From positions 124,001-188,000 of the forward strand of contig CAJNOP010000109.1 of the NCBI GenBank assembly GCA_905250075.1: 64,000 nucleotides of DNA, read 5' to 3'. Each line of letters opens with the position of its first letter. Position 1 is the stretch's first letter. The notes below the pieces were generated by a model. It did no database searches. It had not been told where the DNA came from and was given only the letters and a program-made list of their open reading frames with translations. Below are positions 47,901 through 62,960 of this stretch, piece after piece. A program made the translations under genes and the position numbers. Source of the DNA: Rotaria sp. Silwood1. Taxonomy: Eukaryota > Rotifera > Eurotatoria > Philodinida > Philodinidae.

Positions 47901-50900
47901 AGTCTTTATAGAAAGATGTGTTACTTAATTATAATAGTAAAGATCTCCTGTAATTCGAACTGTTATTATCAGTGTTTCATTCAAAGGTATCGCTCTCTTA
48001 CAAGTGAAGCACTTCATTCCTTTATATCAGAGAATATCTCTTAATAAACGGATTCTTTTAAGGAGAGTTCCATTCAAATATATCGCTCACTGTGGATCAA
48101 AATGTGACATTCGATTGCGTAACGTAATTTTTATTGGAAGTTGAATTATTACAACAAGCTTTTTATTCAATTATGTGACTTACTTTCAACCAAAGTATGC
48201 TGCACAATTACATCAGTAAAAGATCATTCAATAAATGAATTTTCATAACAAGGATTCTATTCCATTATCTCTACTCAATAGTTACGCTATGTGTGACTCG
48301 CTTATATCAGGAAAAGCATTTTAAAATACGAATTGGTCTAAACAGAGTTCAGTTCAATTTTATGACTCACTTCACAGAAAAATGCTCGACTAGAATAGAT
48401 CTGTGTTCTTCTCTCGTTAAATAAACTGCTATAACCAGGGTTCAGTTCACGAATATCGCTTACTTCTTAGTGAACAAAGTCATTCAAGCATCTCAGAAAA
48501 CATGTCTTGATAAATAAATACTTATAATTAGTATTCCATTCAAGTATATCGATCATTGCGCAGTGGGTATACCATCTTATCGCATAGCCTGATATTTGTG
48601 GACGGGCGAACTACTATAACAACATATCTGTTCAAATATATCACTTACTTTCAAGCCACAGATGTCAGTCGGTTACATCAGCTGAGGTCTTTCCATCAAT
48701 GAATTGTTACAACAAGCATTTGATCCGAGTATTTCGATCACATTTTACCGACTTTTGTTGTTCGATTGTATCAACAAACGTCTCTCGTAAAATGAACTGC
48801 TACAAGCACAGTTCCATTCAAATATAACAAGGACTTCGTCGCGAAATATATCACGAGATTATATTGACAAGAATCCCTCAAAAAATGAATTGCCATAACC
48901 ATAGATCAGTTCAAGAATATCATTCAGTCCTACTTGAAGCTAGTGATGCGATCAAATCGAAGAAATGCCCTCATTAATGAATCCTCATAATTAGGGTTTT
49001 ATTAGAATATGTCAATCACTTCGAAACAAGATCTGCAAATTCATTCAGTAAACAAAAACCTGTTCCAAATTGAATTGTTATAACAACGGTTTAGTTCTAG
49101 TGTATTATTTATTTGAAAGTTAAGTTTTATGCTTGATTACATCTGCTAAGATCACTCAAGAAATGAATTGCTAAAACAAAAGTTCGATCCGAGTATTTTG
49201 CTAGTATCGTAGTGGCGTGTGTCTCTCTCTGACATTGAAAAAGATATCTTGAAAAATGAATTACTATAAACAGAGTTTCATTCAGGTGTATCAGTAAGTT
49301 GAAATCAAGATGTATCACTAGATGACATAAGCAGCAGTCTAACAAAAAATGAATCGATATAACCAACGTTTAATTCAACAAATTTGTTGACACCTTAGTG
49401 AAGCAAGTCATTCGATCATATGAAGAAAAATCTTTAGAAGAATGAACTTTTATGATTAGTGTTCCATTCAAGCATATCGCTCATTCCCAAGCGAAATGTG
49501 CCACCTGATTTTTTTATAGTGATATTAGTTGATTATTGAATTGATATAACAAGGCTCCCATTCAACTATATCGCTTCATTAAAACCATTGTGTGCAACTG
49601 GATTACATAAGGAAACATATCTCAATAAATGAATTTTTATGACAAGAATTACATGCAAATACTCTGTGCACATCGTAGCAACTTGTGTCACTGAATTACA
49701 TTACCAGAGGTACCCTGATCAATGAACTTTTATAATTAGGCCTTCATTCAAGTGTATTACTGACACCACATAGAAATAGATCACTAGTTAACAATAGGAG
49801 AGGTCTCTCAAAAAATGAATTTCTATAACCAGGATTCAATTCAAATGTATCACTCAAATCAAAGTGAAGGAAATCATTCGATCATATCAAAAGAGATGTC
49901 TGGATAAATGAATACGTATAATTATAGTCGCATTCAACTATACCACTCACTTCGCAAATCAATGTGTTATTTGATTGTATTAGATAAAATCTTCTGACAA
50001 TTGAATTTTTACAACAAGTGTTCCATTCAAGTCGTTCGCTGACTTCAAAGTGATGTACACCACAAGATTAGGTTAGCAAAGATTTTGCGACAAATGAATT
50101 TTTATAACCAGAGGTTAATTTGAGTATTAGCCTCACGTTATAGCGACATATGCCAATGCATTATATCAGCTAAAGTAGCTCGAAAAAATGAATTGTTATA
50201 AGTAAAGTTCCGTTCAAGTATATGATAGAATTCGTGTCAAAATGCTTAACTAGATTAAATTAACAATCGTCTCTCGAAACATGAACTTCTGTAACCAGAG
50301 TTCAATTCGAGAATATCACTCACAGCAGACTGATGCATGTTATTCGATCATATTAGCAAAGATCCCTTTGAAAGGGAATACTTCTAATTAGTGTTCCATT
50401 CAATCGTATCGCTGACATCCAAGAGAAATGTGCCACCGGAGCTCATGGTATCATATGTGTTGAAAATTGAATTGGTATAACAAGGATCCTGTCCAATTGT
50501 TTCGCTTTCCTTAAAAGGATGTATACCACTAGATCATAGGAAAAGATCTACCGATAAATGAATTATTATAACAAAGGTTCTTTGCGAGTATTTCGATCAC
50601 ATAGTAGCGATGTGTGTCACTCACTTACGTTTTAACAGGTGTCTTGCCAAATGAACTGGCATAAGTAGGACACCATTCAAGTTTATAACTGATCCCAGAA
50701 CAAAATGTATTACTAGATTACAATGCCAAAACCCTGTTAAAAAGTGAATTTTTAGAACGAGGATTCTATTTAACTGTACCACTCAAATCAAATTAAAGCA
50801 AGTGGTTCGATGATATCAAACAAGATGTCTTGACAGTTGAACTGTTGTAATAAAAGCTTTATTCACGTGCATAATTGACACAGATGTGCAAATTGCTACG

Positions 50901-53900
50901 AGATTACAATAACAGAGGTGTCTCGAAAAATGAATCTCAATAACCAAAGTTATATTCCATTATATCAATCAATTCAACCTCCAGCAAGTCATTCAATTAT
51001 ATCCGAAAAGATGTCTTTATCAATGAATACTTGTGAGTAGAGTTCGATTCAAATGTTTCGCTTAACTCAAAAAGAAAAAAGTCATTTCATTGCATGCAGT
51101 AGCATCTGTTGACAAATGAATTCTGATAATAAAAGTTTCATTCAAACCTTTTGTTCAATTCCAAACGAAGTATGCCACACGATTACAGTAGAAAGATCCC
51201 TAGAAAAATAAATTCTTACAACAATACTTCGATTCTAGTATTTCAGTCACATCGTATCCACATGTATCACTCAATTTCATCGGTAAAGTTTTCTCAAAAA
51301 ATGAACTAATAGTAACACAGTGCCATTTGAGTGTATGATTGACTTCATGGCAAAATGTATCATTAGATTTCATCGGCAACAATTACTCGAAAAATGAATC
51401 GCTCTAATCAGGGTTGAATTCAAGAGTATCATTCACTACAGAATGAAGCAACGATTTCGATCATATTGGGAAAGGTTTATTGAAAACTGAATTATTATGA
51501 TTAGTATTCGATTCAAGATTATCTCGCACTACGAAGGGAAATGTTCAACCTAATTTCAGATCCTGATATTAATGGGCAATTGGATTGTAATAACAAGGTG
51601 ACCATTCCGTTATATCGCTTTCTTCAAAGGAAGGTGTGTCACTGAATTACATCAGAAAAGATCTGTCGACAAATGAATCATTATAACAAAGGTTTTCTTC
51701 GATTATCTTGATAGCATCGCTCTCAAGTGTATCATTCGATAACAGAAGCGCAGTTGTCTTGATAAATGAATTTTTACAAGGACGGTTCCATTCAAGTGTA
51801 TAAATAACTCCCTATACGAATCCATCACCAGATTACAATAGCACATATCTCCTAAAAAACGAATTCGTACAACCAGGATGCCATTCAAATGTATTACTCA
51901 GCTCAAAGTAAAGAAAGTCATTCGAGCATATTGAAAAAAGTCTTCATAAATGAATTCTTATAATTAGGGTTGTATTCAATTGTGTTGTATAATTCGAAGG
52001 AAATTATGCCATTTGATTGAATAAACAGGCCTCTATTGATAATTGAATGCACGTGACAAGAATTCTATTCATGTGTATAGTTTACATTCGAGACGATTAT
52101 GGCACTTGATTACATGAGCAAAGATGTCTGCACCAATGAATTGATCTAACAAAGATTCAAACCGAATATTATGCTCATCAAGTATCAATAACTGTTCGTC
52201 GATTACATTAAGAGAATGTTCGTGGAAGATGCATTGATGAAAAGAGAGTTGCGTTCAGACGGGTTATTCAATTGAAAGCGAAGTGTGGCACTAGCTCAGA
52301 TCAGAAATGATTCTTTGAAAAATGAATTGCTATAATCAGTGTTTAATTCAAGAAAACCGCTGACTCTTTACTGAAGTTACTCATTCGATAATATCGTCAA
52401 AGATGTTTAGAGAAATGAATTCCTATAATTAATATGCTGTTCAGGTGTACCAATCAATTCGAAGCCAACTGTGTCGTCTATGTTCAAATCCTGATATTCA
52501 CTGATAATTGAATTGATATAACAATACTTCAGTTCAAATGTATCGTACTTGAGAGTGAAGTATGCCAGTCTACTAAGACAGCAGGAATGTTTTCGTAAAT
52601 GAATTGTTATGACAAGCGTTCCATTTCAATGTTTCGATCGGACTGTAGCAACTCTTTGGATATGGTTACACCAGAACAGCATCGCAAAAGACGAATATCT
52701 TCTACTAGAATTCTTTTCAAGTTTAAGATCGACTTCGTTGCAAAATGTGCCACTAGATTATAACAGTTACGATTTCTAGAAAAATGAATTGCTTGTACCA
52801 AGATTTCATTCAAGTATATCACTAATTTCGTTGCAATATATGCCATTGGATTACAACAATTATCGTCTCTGAAAAACTGATTTGTTATCATTAGGGTTCC
52901 ATTGAAGTGTATCACTCACTTCGAATTACAACAAAGCATTCGATCTTGTAAGAGAAGATGATTTGATTAATGAATTGATATAAGAACGGTTCGGTTCAAA
53001 TGTGCCATTCAACTCAAAATAAATGAAGTCATTCGATCATTTCGAAAGAATGTCCTCATCTATGAATTCTTAGGACTAAGCTTGCATTCGATGGTGTTGA
53101 TTAATGCGAAGCAATATATGCCACTTGATTGAATAGGCAAGTCTCTGTTGATAATTGAACGCTTGTGACAAGAGTTTTTTTCAAGTGTGTTGGTTACTTT
53201 CAAGCCAAGTATGCTCTCGATTGCATCAGAAAGGATGTCTCGAGATATGAATTATTATAACAAGGACTCAAACCGACTATTATTCTCATCAAGTATCAGC
53301 TAGTGTCACGCGATTGCATCACCAAAAGTGTCACGAAAAATGGATTGATATAAGTAAAATTCTGTTCAGGTCTGTAGCTGAGTTGCAAGCAACATGCATC
53401 ACTATATCACATTAGAAACAATCTCCCAAAAAATGAATCGCTATAATTATGGTTTAATTCAAGAATATCGCTGACTTTATAATGAAGCTAGTCATTCGAT
53501 GATATCAACAAATATATCTAGAGAAATGGATTCTTTTAATTACTGTGCCATTCAACTGTACTACTGACTTTGGAGCCAGCTCTGTCATCAAAGTTCGAAT
53601 GTTAATATTGGTTGAAAACTGAATTGCTAAAACAACGATTCCATTCAAGTACATTGCACTTTGAAGCTAAGTATGCCCTTCTACTAGAACGACAAACGTG
53701 TTTTGATAAATGAATTGTTAGGACAAATGTTCCATTCCAGTGTTTTGATCTCATCGTAGCGACCTGTTCAATTCGATGATATTAGGAAGCGCCTCGCAAA
53801 AAAAGAACTGCTGCTACCAGGATTCCATTCAAGTAGATGATCGACCTCATAGCAAAATGTGTCACTAGATTTCAACGCTGTTGGGCTCTCGAAAAATAAA

Positions 53901-56900
53901 CTGTTATAAGTATCATTCTCTTCAAGTATATCATTCGGATAGAAGTGGAGCAAGACATTTGCTTATAGTACAAAAGATGCCATGATAAATGAATTCTTTT
54001 AAGGAGGGTTCCATTCATGGATGTCGTTTACTTCGGAGAGCAGTGTCTCTCTGAATTGCAAAAGATAATACTTGTTGGCAATTGAATTTTTATTACAAAG
54101 ATTAAATTCAGATGTATGATTTACTTTTAAGCAAAGTGTAGCACTAGATTATAACAGTAAAAATCTTCTGACAAACAAATTTTCATAACAAGGATTTCTG
54201 TCGAGTATTTCGTTCACATCGCATCGTCATTTGTCACTGGATTATATTAGAAATGTTTCTCGAAAAATGAATGCGTATAACCAGGGTTCTGTTCAAGTGT
54301 ATCAGCCATTTTCCCATGAATGCAGTAAGCTGTTCATATCTGCCATGGTTTCGTAAAAAATGAACTTATGGAAGTAAGATTCTGTTCAAAAGTATTACTT
54401 ACTAGTTTTTAAAGTGTCTCATTAGATTACATTCACAGCATTCGCTACGAAAGTGAATCACTATAATTAGATTACTATGCAAATGTATCACTCGCTTCTA
54501 TGTGAACCATGTCATTCCATCACATCGACAAAGAACTCTTCATAAATGAATACTTCTAATTACATTTTCGTTCAAATGTAGCACTCACTCACATACGATT
54601 GGTACAACTTTATTTGATTGTCTCTGATCACTTGATGATTGAAATATTATAACAAGGACTTCATTCAAACGTATGGGTAACTATCAATGGCAGTTTGTCA
54701 CTAAACTGAATTACCAAAGATCTCGCCATAAGTGAATTATTGTAACAAAGCTGTTTATCGTTTATTTCGATCACGTGGCACTTTCATGTGTTACGAGATT
54801 ATAGGGTGAATGTCTTTCGAATAAATGAATTGCTCTAAGAAGGGTTGCATTCATATGTGCTCCAGAGTTCGTGGTGAAACATTTCAATAGATTACAAGAG
54901 GTAAGATCTTTGTAGAAATGAATTTTATAAAGAAGGGTTGTATTCAATTACTTTTCTCACATGATATCTCTGCATCACTTTCTTACACCAGGGAAGGCTT
55001 GCTGGAAAGGGAATTCTTCTAATAATGATTTCATTCAAATATATTTCTGAATACCTGGCGAAACATATCACTAGATTACAAGAGAAAAGATTTCTGTAAA
55101 AATGAATTCCATAAATAAGAGTTGTATTCGACTATGTTCTTTACATGATACGTCTGCATCACTCTATTAAATTAGGAAAAGCCTCCTGAAACATGAATTT
55201 CTACAAGTACAGTTCCATTCACGTATAATCTTGACTACCTGGTGAAACATTTCCTTAGATTACAAGAGGAAAGATCTCTGTAAAAGTGAATTCTATGAAC
55301 TAGGTTTGTATTCGACTATGTTCTTTACATGATACCACTGTCATCACTCTATTACATTAGGAGAAGTCTGTCTAAAAGTGAATTTCCACAATTATAGTTC
55401 TATTCAGATTTATTGCTAACTTCTTAGTAAAGCAATGCATTCCATCATATCAGCAAATATCTCGCGATGAATGGATTCTTATAAAGAGAATTCCATTCTA
55501 CTGTATTGCTCATTTCGAAACAGATTATCCCACTTCATTCCATAAGAAAAGTTCTATTGACAATTGAATTGTTACAACAAGGGTTTCATTCAAGTTTTTG
55601 GCTTCCTTCCAAGCGAAATATGCTTCTTCACTATATGAGCTGAGATCCCTCTGTTAATGAATGGTTCCACAAGGGCTCCATCCAAATGTTTCACTCGTAT
55701 AGGACGGCATGTGTCACAGCGTTACAACAGCAAAGGCCTCTCTATGCATGAATCGTTATAAGTATGGCTCGATTTAAGTGTATAACTGACTTCGTAGCGA
55801 AATGTGTCACTAGATCAGATGAACAAAGATCTCACGAGAAATGAAATGCTATAATCAGGGCTCCATTCTAGTGTATCACTGACATCGTAGCAAAATGAGT
55901 ACCTGAATAACACAATGCAAGGTCCGTCGAATAATGAATTCTTAGAATAAGAGTTTCATTCAACTGTATAAATCACTGTGTATCGAAATTTACTACTCAA
56001 ACAAATCAGTAGAGGTCTCTCAATAAATGAATGGTTGTAAGTAAGGTTTTATTCGAGTGTATCATAGACTTGAAAGCGATACATGTCACTAAAATGTATC
56101 AGAGAACGTCTCTCGGAAAATGAATAGTTGTAACCAGATTTCCGTTCAATTGTATCACTGACATTGTCACGAAATTTATCGCTAGATTATATCGAAACGG
56201 CTCCTCAAAAATTGAACTGTTACAATCAGTGTTCCATTCCACTTTATCAGTTACTTGTACAGGAAGGATGTCATTCAATCATATCAAAACAGTGTCGTGA
56301 TAAAAGAATTTTTATAAATAGAGTTCTATTCAAGTGTATTACTCAAATTAGAACGAATTCCCTATTCGGTTCCATAAAGTAAGATTGGTTGGTAATTGAA
56401 TTCTTATAACAAGAGTTCGATTCAACAGTATCGCGGACTTCCAAGCGAGGTATGACAATAGTTTGCATAAAAAAAGACTTCTCAATAAATATATTGTTCT
56501 CACAAGAGTCCGATTCGAGTATTTCGCTGATATCATAGCAATAAGTGTCAATCGATTCATTCAAGAAAGAGTCTGTTGAAAAATGAATCGTTGTTAGAAG
56601 AGTTTCATTCGAGCGTAGAACTGAGTTTATTCGAAAATGTAGCACTATATTTCACTACAAACAGTCTCTAGAAAAATGAATTGTTTTAATTAAGATTGTA
56701 TTCAATTGAATCATTGATTTGTTATTATAATATATCATTATATTAAAGTATCGAGGTTCATTGAAGAAAATGAACTTCTATAAAGACGTTTGCATTCAAG
56801 TGCAGACCTAAGTGCGTAGCCAAATGTACCACTAGATTACATTAGTAATGTTCTCTTGAAAAATGAATTGCTTTAACCATCATTGTATTCAAATGTATTA

Positions 56901-59900
56901 TTGACTTTGTAGCCTAATATTTGACCATGTTACATTTGGTAGAGTCTCTTGGAAAATGAATTATATTAAAAAGAGTTCCATCAAAGTATTTCGCTAGCAT
57001 CAAAGTGGCGTGCATGATTATTAAATCAGAAAAAGTCTGTTAGAAAATGAATTGGTATAACCACTGTTCCATTCGAGTGGATCGCTGACTTCCAAGCATT
57101 ATATGTTACTAGATCACGTAAGCAAAGTTCTCTAGAAAAATGAATTTCTATAAGTATGATTGCATTCAAATGTATGCCTAACTGCGTAGTGAAATGTGTC
57201 ACTGAGTTGCATCAGCGAAGTTCTTTTGAAAAATGAATTGCTTTAACGATGATTTCGTTCAATTATATTACTGAATTTTTACTGTAATATGTGACCATAA
57301 TACATTTTGAAAGGTCTCTTCAACAGGGAATTCCTATAAGAACGATTGCATTCACGTACATTACTGACTGCACAGCTAAATCTATCACCAGATTACGTAA
57401 CCAAATTTTTCTTAAAAATTGAATTGCTATAATTAAGTTTCCATTCAAACGTGTCCGGGATTGCGTAGTCAAAGGTATTGCTAGATTTCATCAGCCAATA
57501 TCCTTTAAAAAATGAATTATGATAATAAGTACTCTATTCTAGTATTACGCTCGCATCTGCACAAGATATGACACTCAATCAAAGCAGGAAAGATGTTGGA
57601 AAAAACAAATAATGATAACCAGGATTGTTTTCAAGTATATGACTAACTGCGTAGCGAAGAGTATATCACTCGAATACAAGATGTAAGATTTTTGGGAAAA
57701 TGAATTGGTATAAGTAAGATTTCATTCAAGTTTTTCATCCATTTCCACATGAAGGAAGTGATCTGATTATATCAGGAAATATCTCTGGATAAACGAATTC
57801 CAATAATAAGCATTTCATTCCAGTGTATCGTCATGTTTGAAGCGAAGTGTCCTAGTTGATTTCATATGATGAGATCAGTTGACAATTGAATGGGCATAAC
57901 AAGGATTCAATTCAAGTATGTGGCTTAGGTCTGCGAGAGGTATGCAACTCGTTCATATCAGCGAAGACTTATTCATAAATGAATTATTATGATAAGGATT
58001 TAATTCTAGGATTTCACTCACGTCGTAGGGACGTGTTGCAACCGTTCAAATCTGGAAACGTCTCTCAGTAAATGAATAGCCATAACCAGGGTTCTATGTA
58101 AGTGTTTAGCTCTCTTCGAAGTGAAATGAATCATTGGATCGTATGCGGAAAAATCGCATCAAACAAGAATTCCAATGACCAGGAGTTCATGCATCTTGTT
58201 CGTTCGCTTTCAAGCAACGCATAAGGCTTTATTTGATAAAAATAGCTCGTTTGATAATTGAATTGAGATAACAAGGGTTCTATGCAAGTATTTCGCTCAC
58301 ATCGCAACGATGTGTTCCACATGATTGTATTAAAAAAATCTCTTTATAAATGAATTTTTATAAGCAGTCTTCCATTCAAGTGTATCACTGACTTCGTAGT
58401 GGAACACGTAACAAATTTACATTGGTGAAGTTTCTGGAAAAATGAATTGCGGTAACCAAAGTTCAATTCAATTGTTTCGCTGACTTCATAGTGGAATACA
58501 ACACAAGTTTACATTGGCGAAGCTTTTGCAAAAATGAATTGCTGCAACCAGAGCTTGATGCAAGTGTTTCACTGACTTCTTAGTAAAATGCGGCACTACA
58601 TTCCAATATGAGAGATCTCTTGAAAAATGAATTGATATAATAAGGGTTTCATTTAATTTTTGCATTCATTTCCAAATGAAAGAAGTAATTCGATGATATT
58701 AGGAAATATCTCTGGCTAGATGAATGAATATAATTATAATTCCATTCAATTGAATCGCTTACTGGGAAGGGAAGTTTTGCATATGAGCTCATCAGGAAAG
58801 ACATGTCGATAAACAAATGTTTATAAGAAGCTTTCCATTCAAATGTATCACTGACTTCATAGCAGAATGCATGACAATTTTACTCTGAGAAACTTTTTGA
58901 GAAAATGAATTGATATAACCATAGTTTGATTCAAGTGTTTCAGTGACTTCATAGCGGAACGCATGACAAGTTTACTTTAGAAATATTTGTGGAAAATTGA
59001 ATTGAAATAAGCAGAGTTCGGTTCAAATATTTCATCAACTTCGTAGCGGAATGCGTCACAAATTTACATTAGTAAAGTATCTAAACAAATGAATTACTAT
59101 AACCAGAGTTTGATTCAAATGTTTCGCTGATTTCGTGGTGAAACAAGTCACCAGTTGACATTGATGAAGTTTCTGAAAAATTGAACTGCTACAACCAGAG
59201 TTTGATTCAAATGTTCTCGTAACTTCGCCGCAGAACGCGTGGCAAGTTTATATTGGCAAAGTTTTTGAAAAAGTGAATTGCTATAACCAAATTTCGGTTC
59301 AAGTGTTTCACTGACTTCTTAGCGAAGTATGGCATCATAATACAATAGAAGAGGTCTCTTAAAAAATGAACTAGTATAAGTAGAGCTCCATTTAAGTTTT
59401 TCTCTCACTTCCGAGTGAAGATAGCTGTTTGATGATATTAGGAAACATCTCTGTCTAGATGAATTTGTATAATTATGGTTTCATTCAACTGGATCGCTTA
59501 CTGGGAAACGAAGTTTGGCACTTGAGCTTATTAGGAAAGATCTGTTGATAAACGAATTTTCATAAACAGCCTACCATTCAAATATGTCATCGAATTTGTG
59601 GCGAAACGCTTGATATGTTTACTCTTGCGATGTTTCTGGGACAATGAATCGCTATAACCATAGTTCGATTCAAGTATTTCACTGACTTCATAGCGGAATG
59701 CGTCACAAGTTTACCCTGAGAAACTTTATGGAAAAATGAATTGGTTTAAGTAGGGTTGGATTCAAATGTTTCATCAGCATCGTAGAGCAGTGCACCACAC
59801 GTTGTCGTTGACGAAGTTTCTGGATAAATGAACTGCTATAACCAGAGCTGAATTCAAAGGTTTCGCTGACTTTGCAGTAGAATACCTCACAAGTTTACAT

Positions 59901-62560
59901 TGGCGAAGTTTCTGGACAAATGAATTGCTATCATCAGAGTTCGATTCAAGTGTTTCACTGACTTCGTAGCGCAACATGTCATAAGTTTACATTAGCAAAA
60001 CTTCTGGAAAATGAATTGGTATAACCAAAGTTCGATTCAGGTTTTTCAGTAGTCTCTTAGCGAAGTATTATAGTACATCGTAACAGGAGAGATCTATTGA
60101 AAAATGAATTAGTATAATAAGGATTCCATGTAATTTTTGCTCTCACTTTTGAGTGAAGGGAGCTATTCGTTGATAACAGGAAATATCTCTGGATAGATGA
60201 ATTTTTATAATCAGAGTTTCATTCAACTTGATCGTTCAGTCGGAAACGAAGTTTGAGACTTGATCTCAGTAGGAGAGATTTGGTGACGATTGAATTATTA
60301 GAACAAACATTCCATTGGAGTATCTTGCTCACATTGTAGCAGGTGTGCCACTGGATTATGTCAGCTAAGATCTCTCGAAAAATAAATTGTTATAACAATG
60401 ACTTCATTCAACTACACCACTCATTCTATAGCTGAAAATATTACTCGATTACATCAACAAAAGCCTCTCGATAACTGAATACTTATAATTATAGTTTGAT
60501 GCAAATATTTCGCACACTCAGAATTGAAGAAAATTTTTTCATGGCATCAGGAAAGACCTCTTGAAAATGGAATTTCCAGTATTAATGTTCTATTTAGGTG
60601 TATTGCTCACTTCGAAGTGAGATATGTCACTCAATGATAACATTAATGATCTCTCGATAAATGAATTGATATAAATAATGTTTTATACGCATGTATCGAT
60701 CACTTCATAGTGAAGTTTTCCACGCGATGACACGACTTAAGATCTTCCTATAAATGAATATTAATAATAAGAGCGTTATTCATTTATATTGTTTATGTCG
60801 TGATTAAGTATATCACTCGATTCTGTGAGAAATGGTTGTTGGATGTGTGAACTTCCATTATTAGCCTCTCATTCAAGAATAACGTTGGATAGAAAACAAT
60901 ATTCATGTGAAGCTTCGTTTGTGAGGAATCCTAAAAATTGTTTAAGCTCAACAAAGATTCGATTCAGCGATGTTGCAGTTTAATTATTATATTAAATGTT
61001 ACACGCACTGGTGGAAGATCCGTAGTAAATGTATCAGTTGTAAAACAATAGTGTTCAAATATACTGCTTATTTCGAAACATAGTGTGTAATTCGATGACA
61101 TCAGTAAAAATCACTGGGCACATATATTATTACAACCAGGTTTGGGTTCAAGTATATTACTTGTTTTAAAGTAAAGTAAGTCACATAATCACATCAAAAA
61201 AGATCTTTCGACACAATGAATCATTCTTATTATGCTCTCATTCTGACACATCACTCATTTCTAGATGAAGTATGCTACCATACTTATAGAGAGCAAGACG
61301 CGTGTAAAATGATTACTGCTAACAAACATCTCGTACAAATATGATTTTAACTTCTGAAGAAGTTAACGCAAAGTGAGATCATCAAAGTTGCGACAGTAAA
61401 TGAATGATTCTAATTACAACTGTATTCAAGTATATTGCTCACTTCAAAACAAAATCTGCCACTTGATCAGGCCAGAAAAGATTTCTTGACAGGTGAATCT
61501 CTACGAGTAGGTTCCATTCAAACGTATCGCTAACATCGTAGTAAAATTGTTACTCAGTCACATCAGCCAAGATTTCTTGACAAGTGAATCGTTATGAGTA
61601 GGGTTCCATCCAAGTGCATCGTTAACTTCGTAGTGAAGTTCGTCACTCGATTACATCAGCAAAGATTTTCTGGCAAGTGAATTATTATGAGTACGGTTCC
61701 CTTCAAGTGTATCGTTCAGTTGAAAGCAAAGTATGGCACTTCATCAAATCGGGAAAGACCTCTTGATATATGAATCCTTATAACTAGGATCCCATTCAAA
61801 TATATTGCTCATTTCGAAACAAAGAATGTCACTCGCTCATATCAGCAAAGATCTCTTGAAACATGTATTCTTACAACCAGGCTTCCATTCAAGTGTATCA
61901 CTCAGTTCGACGGAAGGTATGCCGTTCGATCATATTAGCAAAAACCTCTTGACACATGAATTCTTATAACTAGAGTTCGATTCAAATGCATCGCTCAGTT
62001 CGAAGCATAGAATGGTACTCAATCCTATCATCGAAGATTTCTTGGCAAATAAATCGTTATGACTAGAGTTTCATTCAAGTATATTGCTAACTTCGTAGCA
62101 AAATTTGCTCCCCGATCACATCAACAAAGATTTCTCGACAAATGAATCGCTATGAGTAGAGTTCCATTCAAGTGTATCGCTCCTTGCGAAACAAAGTATG
62201 GCACTCGATGACATCATCAAAGATCTCTTGACAAATGCATTCTTATAAGAAAGTTTCCATTCAATTGTATCACTCATTTCAAAGTGGAGAATGTCACTGG
62301 ATCACATTAACGAAGACCTCTTGACAAATGATTTCTTATAATAAGGGTTCTATTCAAGTCTATCACCCACTTCGAAACAAAGTATGGTGTTTGATCATAT
62401 CGGAAAAAATATTTTGACAGGTGAATGGCCATGACTAAAGTTCGTTCAAGAGCATCACTAATTTAGAAACAATGTATGCCCTTCAAATAAATTGGGAAAT
62501 GCCTCTTGCCCAATGAATTGAGCTAAACCATAAGTTTCTGTTCAGTAAACTTGCTTTAGT
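45000..62560. repeat. 93-bp tandem satellite with higher-order structure, about 190 monomers
   Basis: A continuous head-to-tail array. The monomer core reads approximately TCTCGAAAAATGAATTGCTA, then a TAACCAGGGTTCCATTCAAG-type segment, then TGTATCGCTCACTTCGTAGC, then GAAATGTGTCACTAGATTAC and ATCAGCAAAG. Spacing was measured at 92 bp (59891 to 59983) and 93 bp (62227 to 62320). Copy number is length divided by period, not counted individually. Monomers fall into classes that recur in order, so spacing between like monomers is about 464 bp (5 units) or 560 bp (6 units) on the left side. Divergence between neighbours is high. Short minus-strand frames across it show a 31-residue period because 93 is divisible by three, but stops are frequent and I do not consider it coding. 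Confidence 0.95.
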
Positions 62561-62960
62561 TAAATAATTCATGCCATTGGGAAATTATAGCACTGAATAA
62601 GATAATAACTAAATAGTCACCACAAGAGTTTCATTCATGTATTGGGTGCATCATAGTTATGAGATATGTCTAGAAATATACTGAACAACAATGAGGAATA
62701 ATAATAAACACAAGTACTAATCCGTTCAGATACTTGCTAATGCACGATGAATTTTGAATTACAGAACTTTTGATGAATGATATAAAGATACTTGAGTATT
62801 TCTAAGTAAACATCGATTCAATTACATGAGTAACTATGAAAAACTAACACAGCTGTCGTTTTAAATAATGATGACATAATGCATGAGTAATCAGAACAAA
62901 GATTCTATTCGCATATTCGAAATAATTTGACGTAATAGTTCCATATAAACCGATAGACAA
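62561..62960. repeat. Decayed right edge of the satellite
   Basis: Partial, irregular matches to the monomer (for example GAGTTTCATTCATG near 62627 and AGAACAAAGATTCTATTCGC near 62892) fade into unique A+T-rich DNA by about 62.96 kb. Confidence 0.45.

Noticed and set aside
45000-62560. The many 60-100 codon frames inside the satellite as genes
   Set aside because: They only reflect the 93-bp period; none has a start, stop and composition independent of the repeat.
45000-62560. CRISPR array
   Set aside because: Repeats are contiguous 93-bp monomers without constant short repeats separated by unique spacers, and the genome is eukaryotic.
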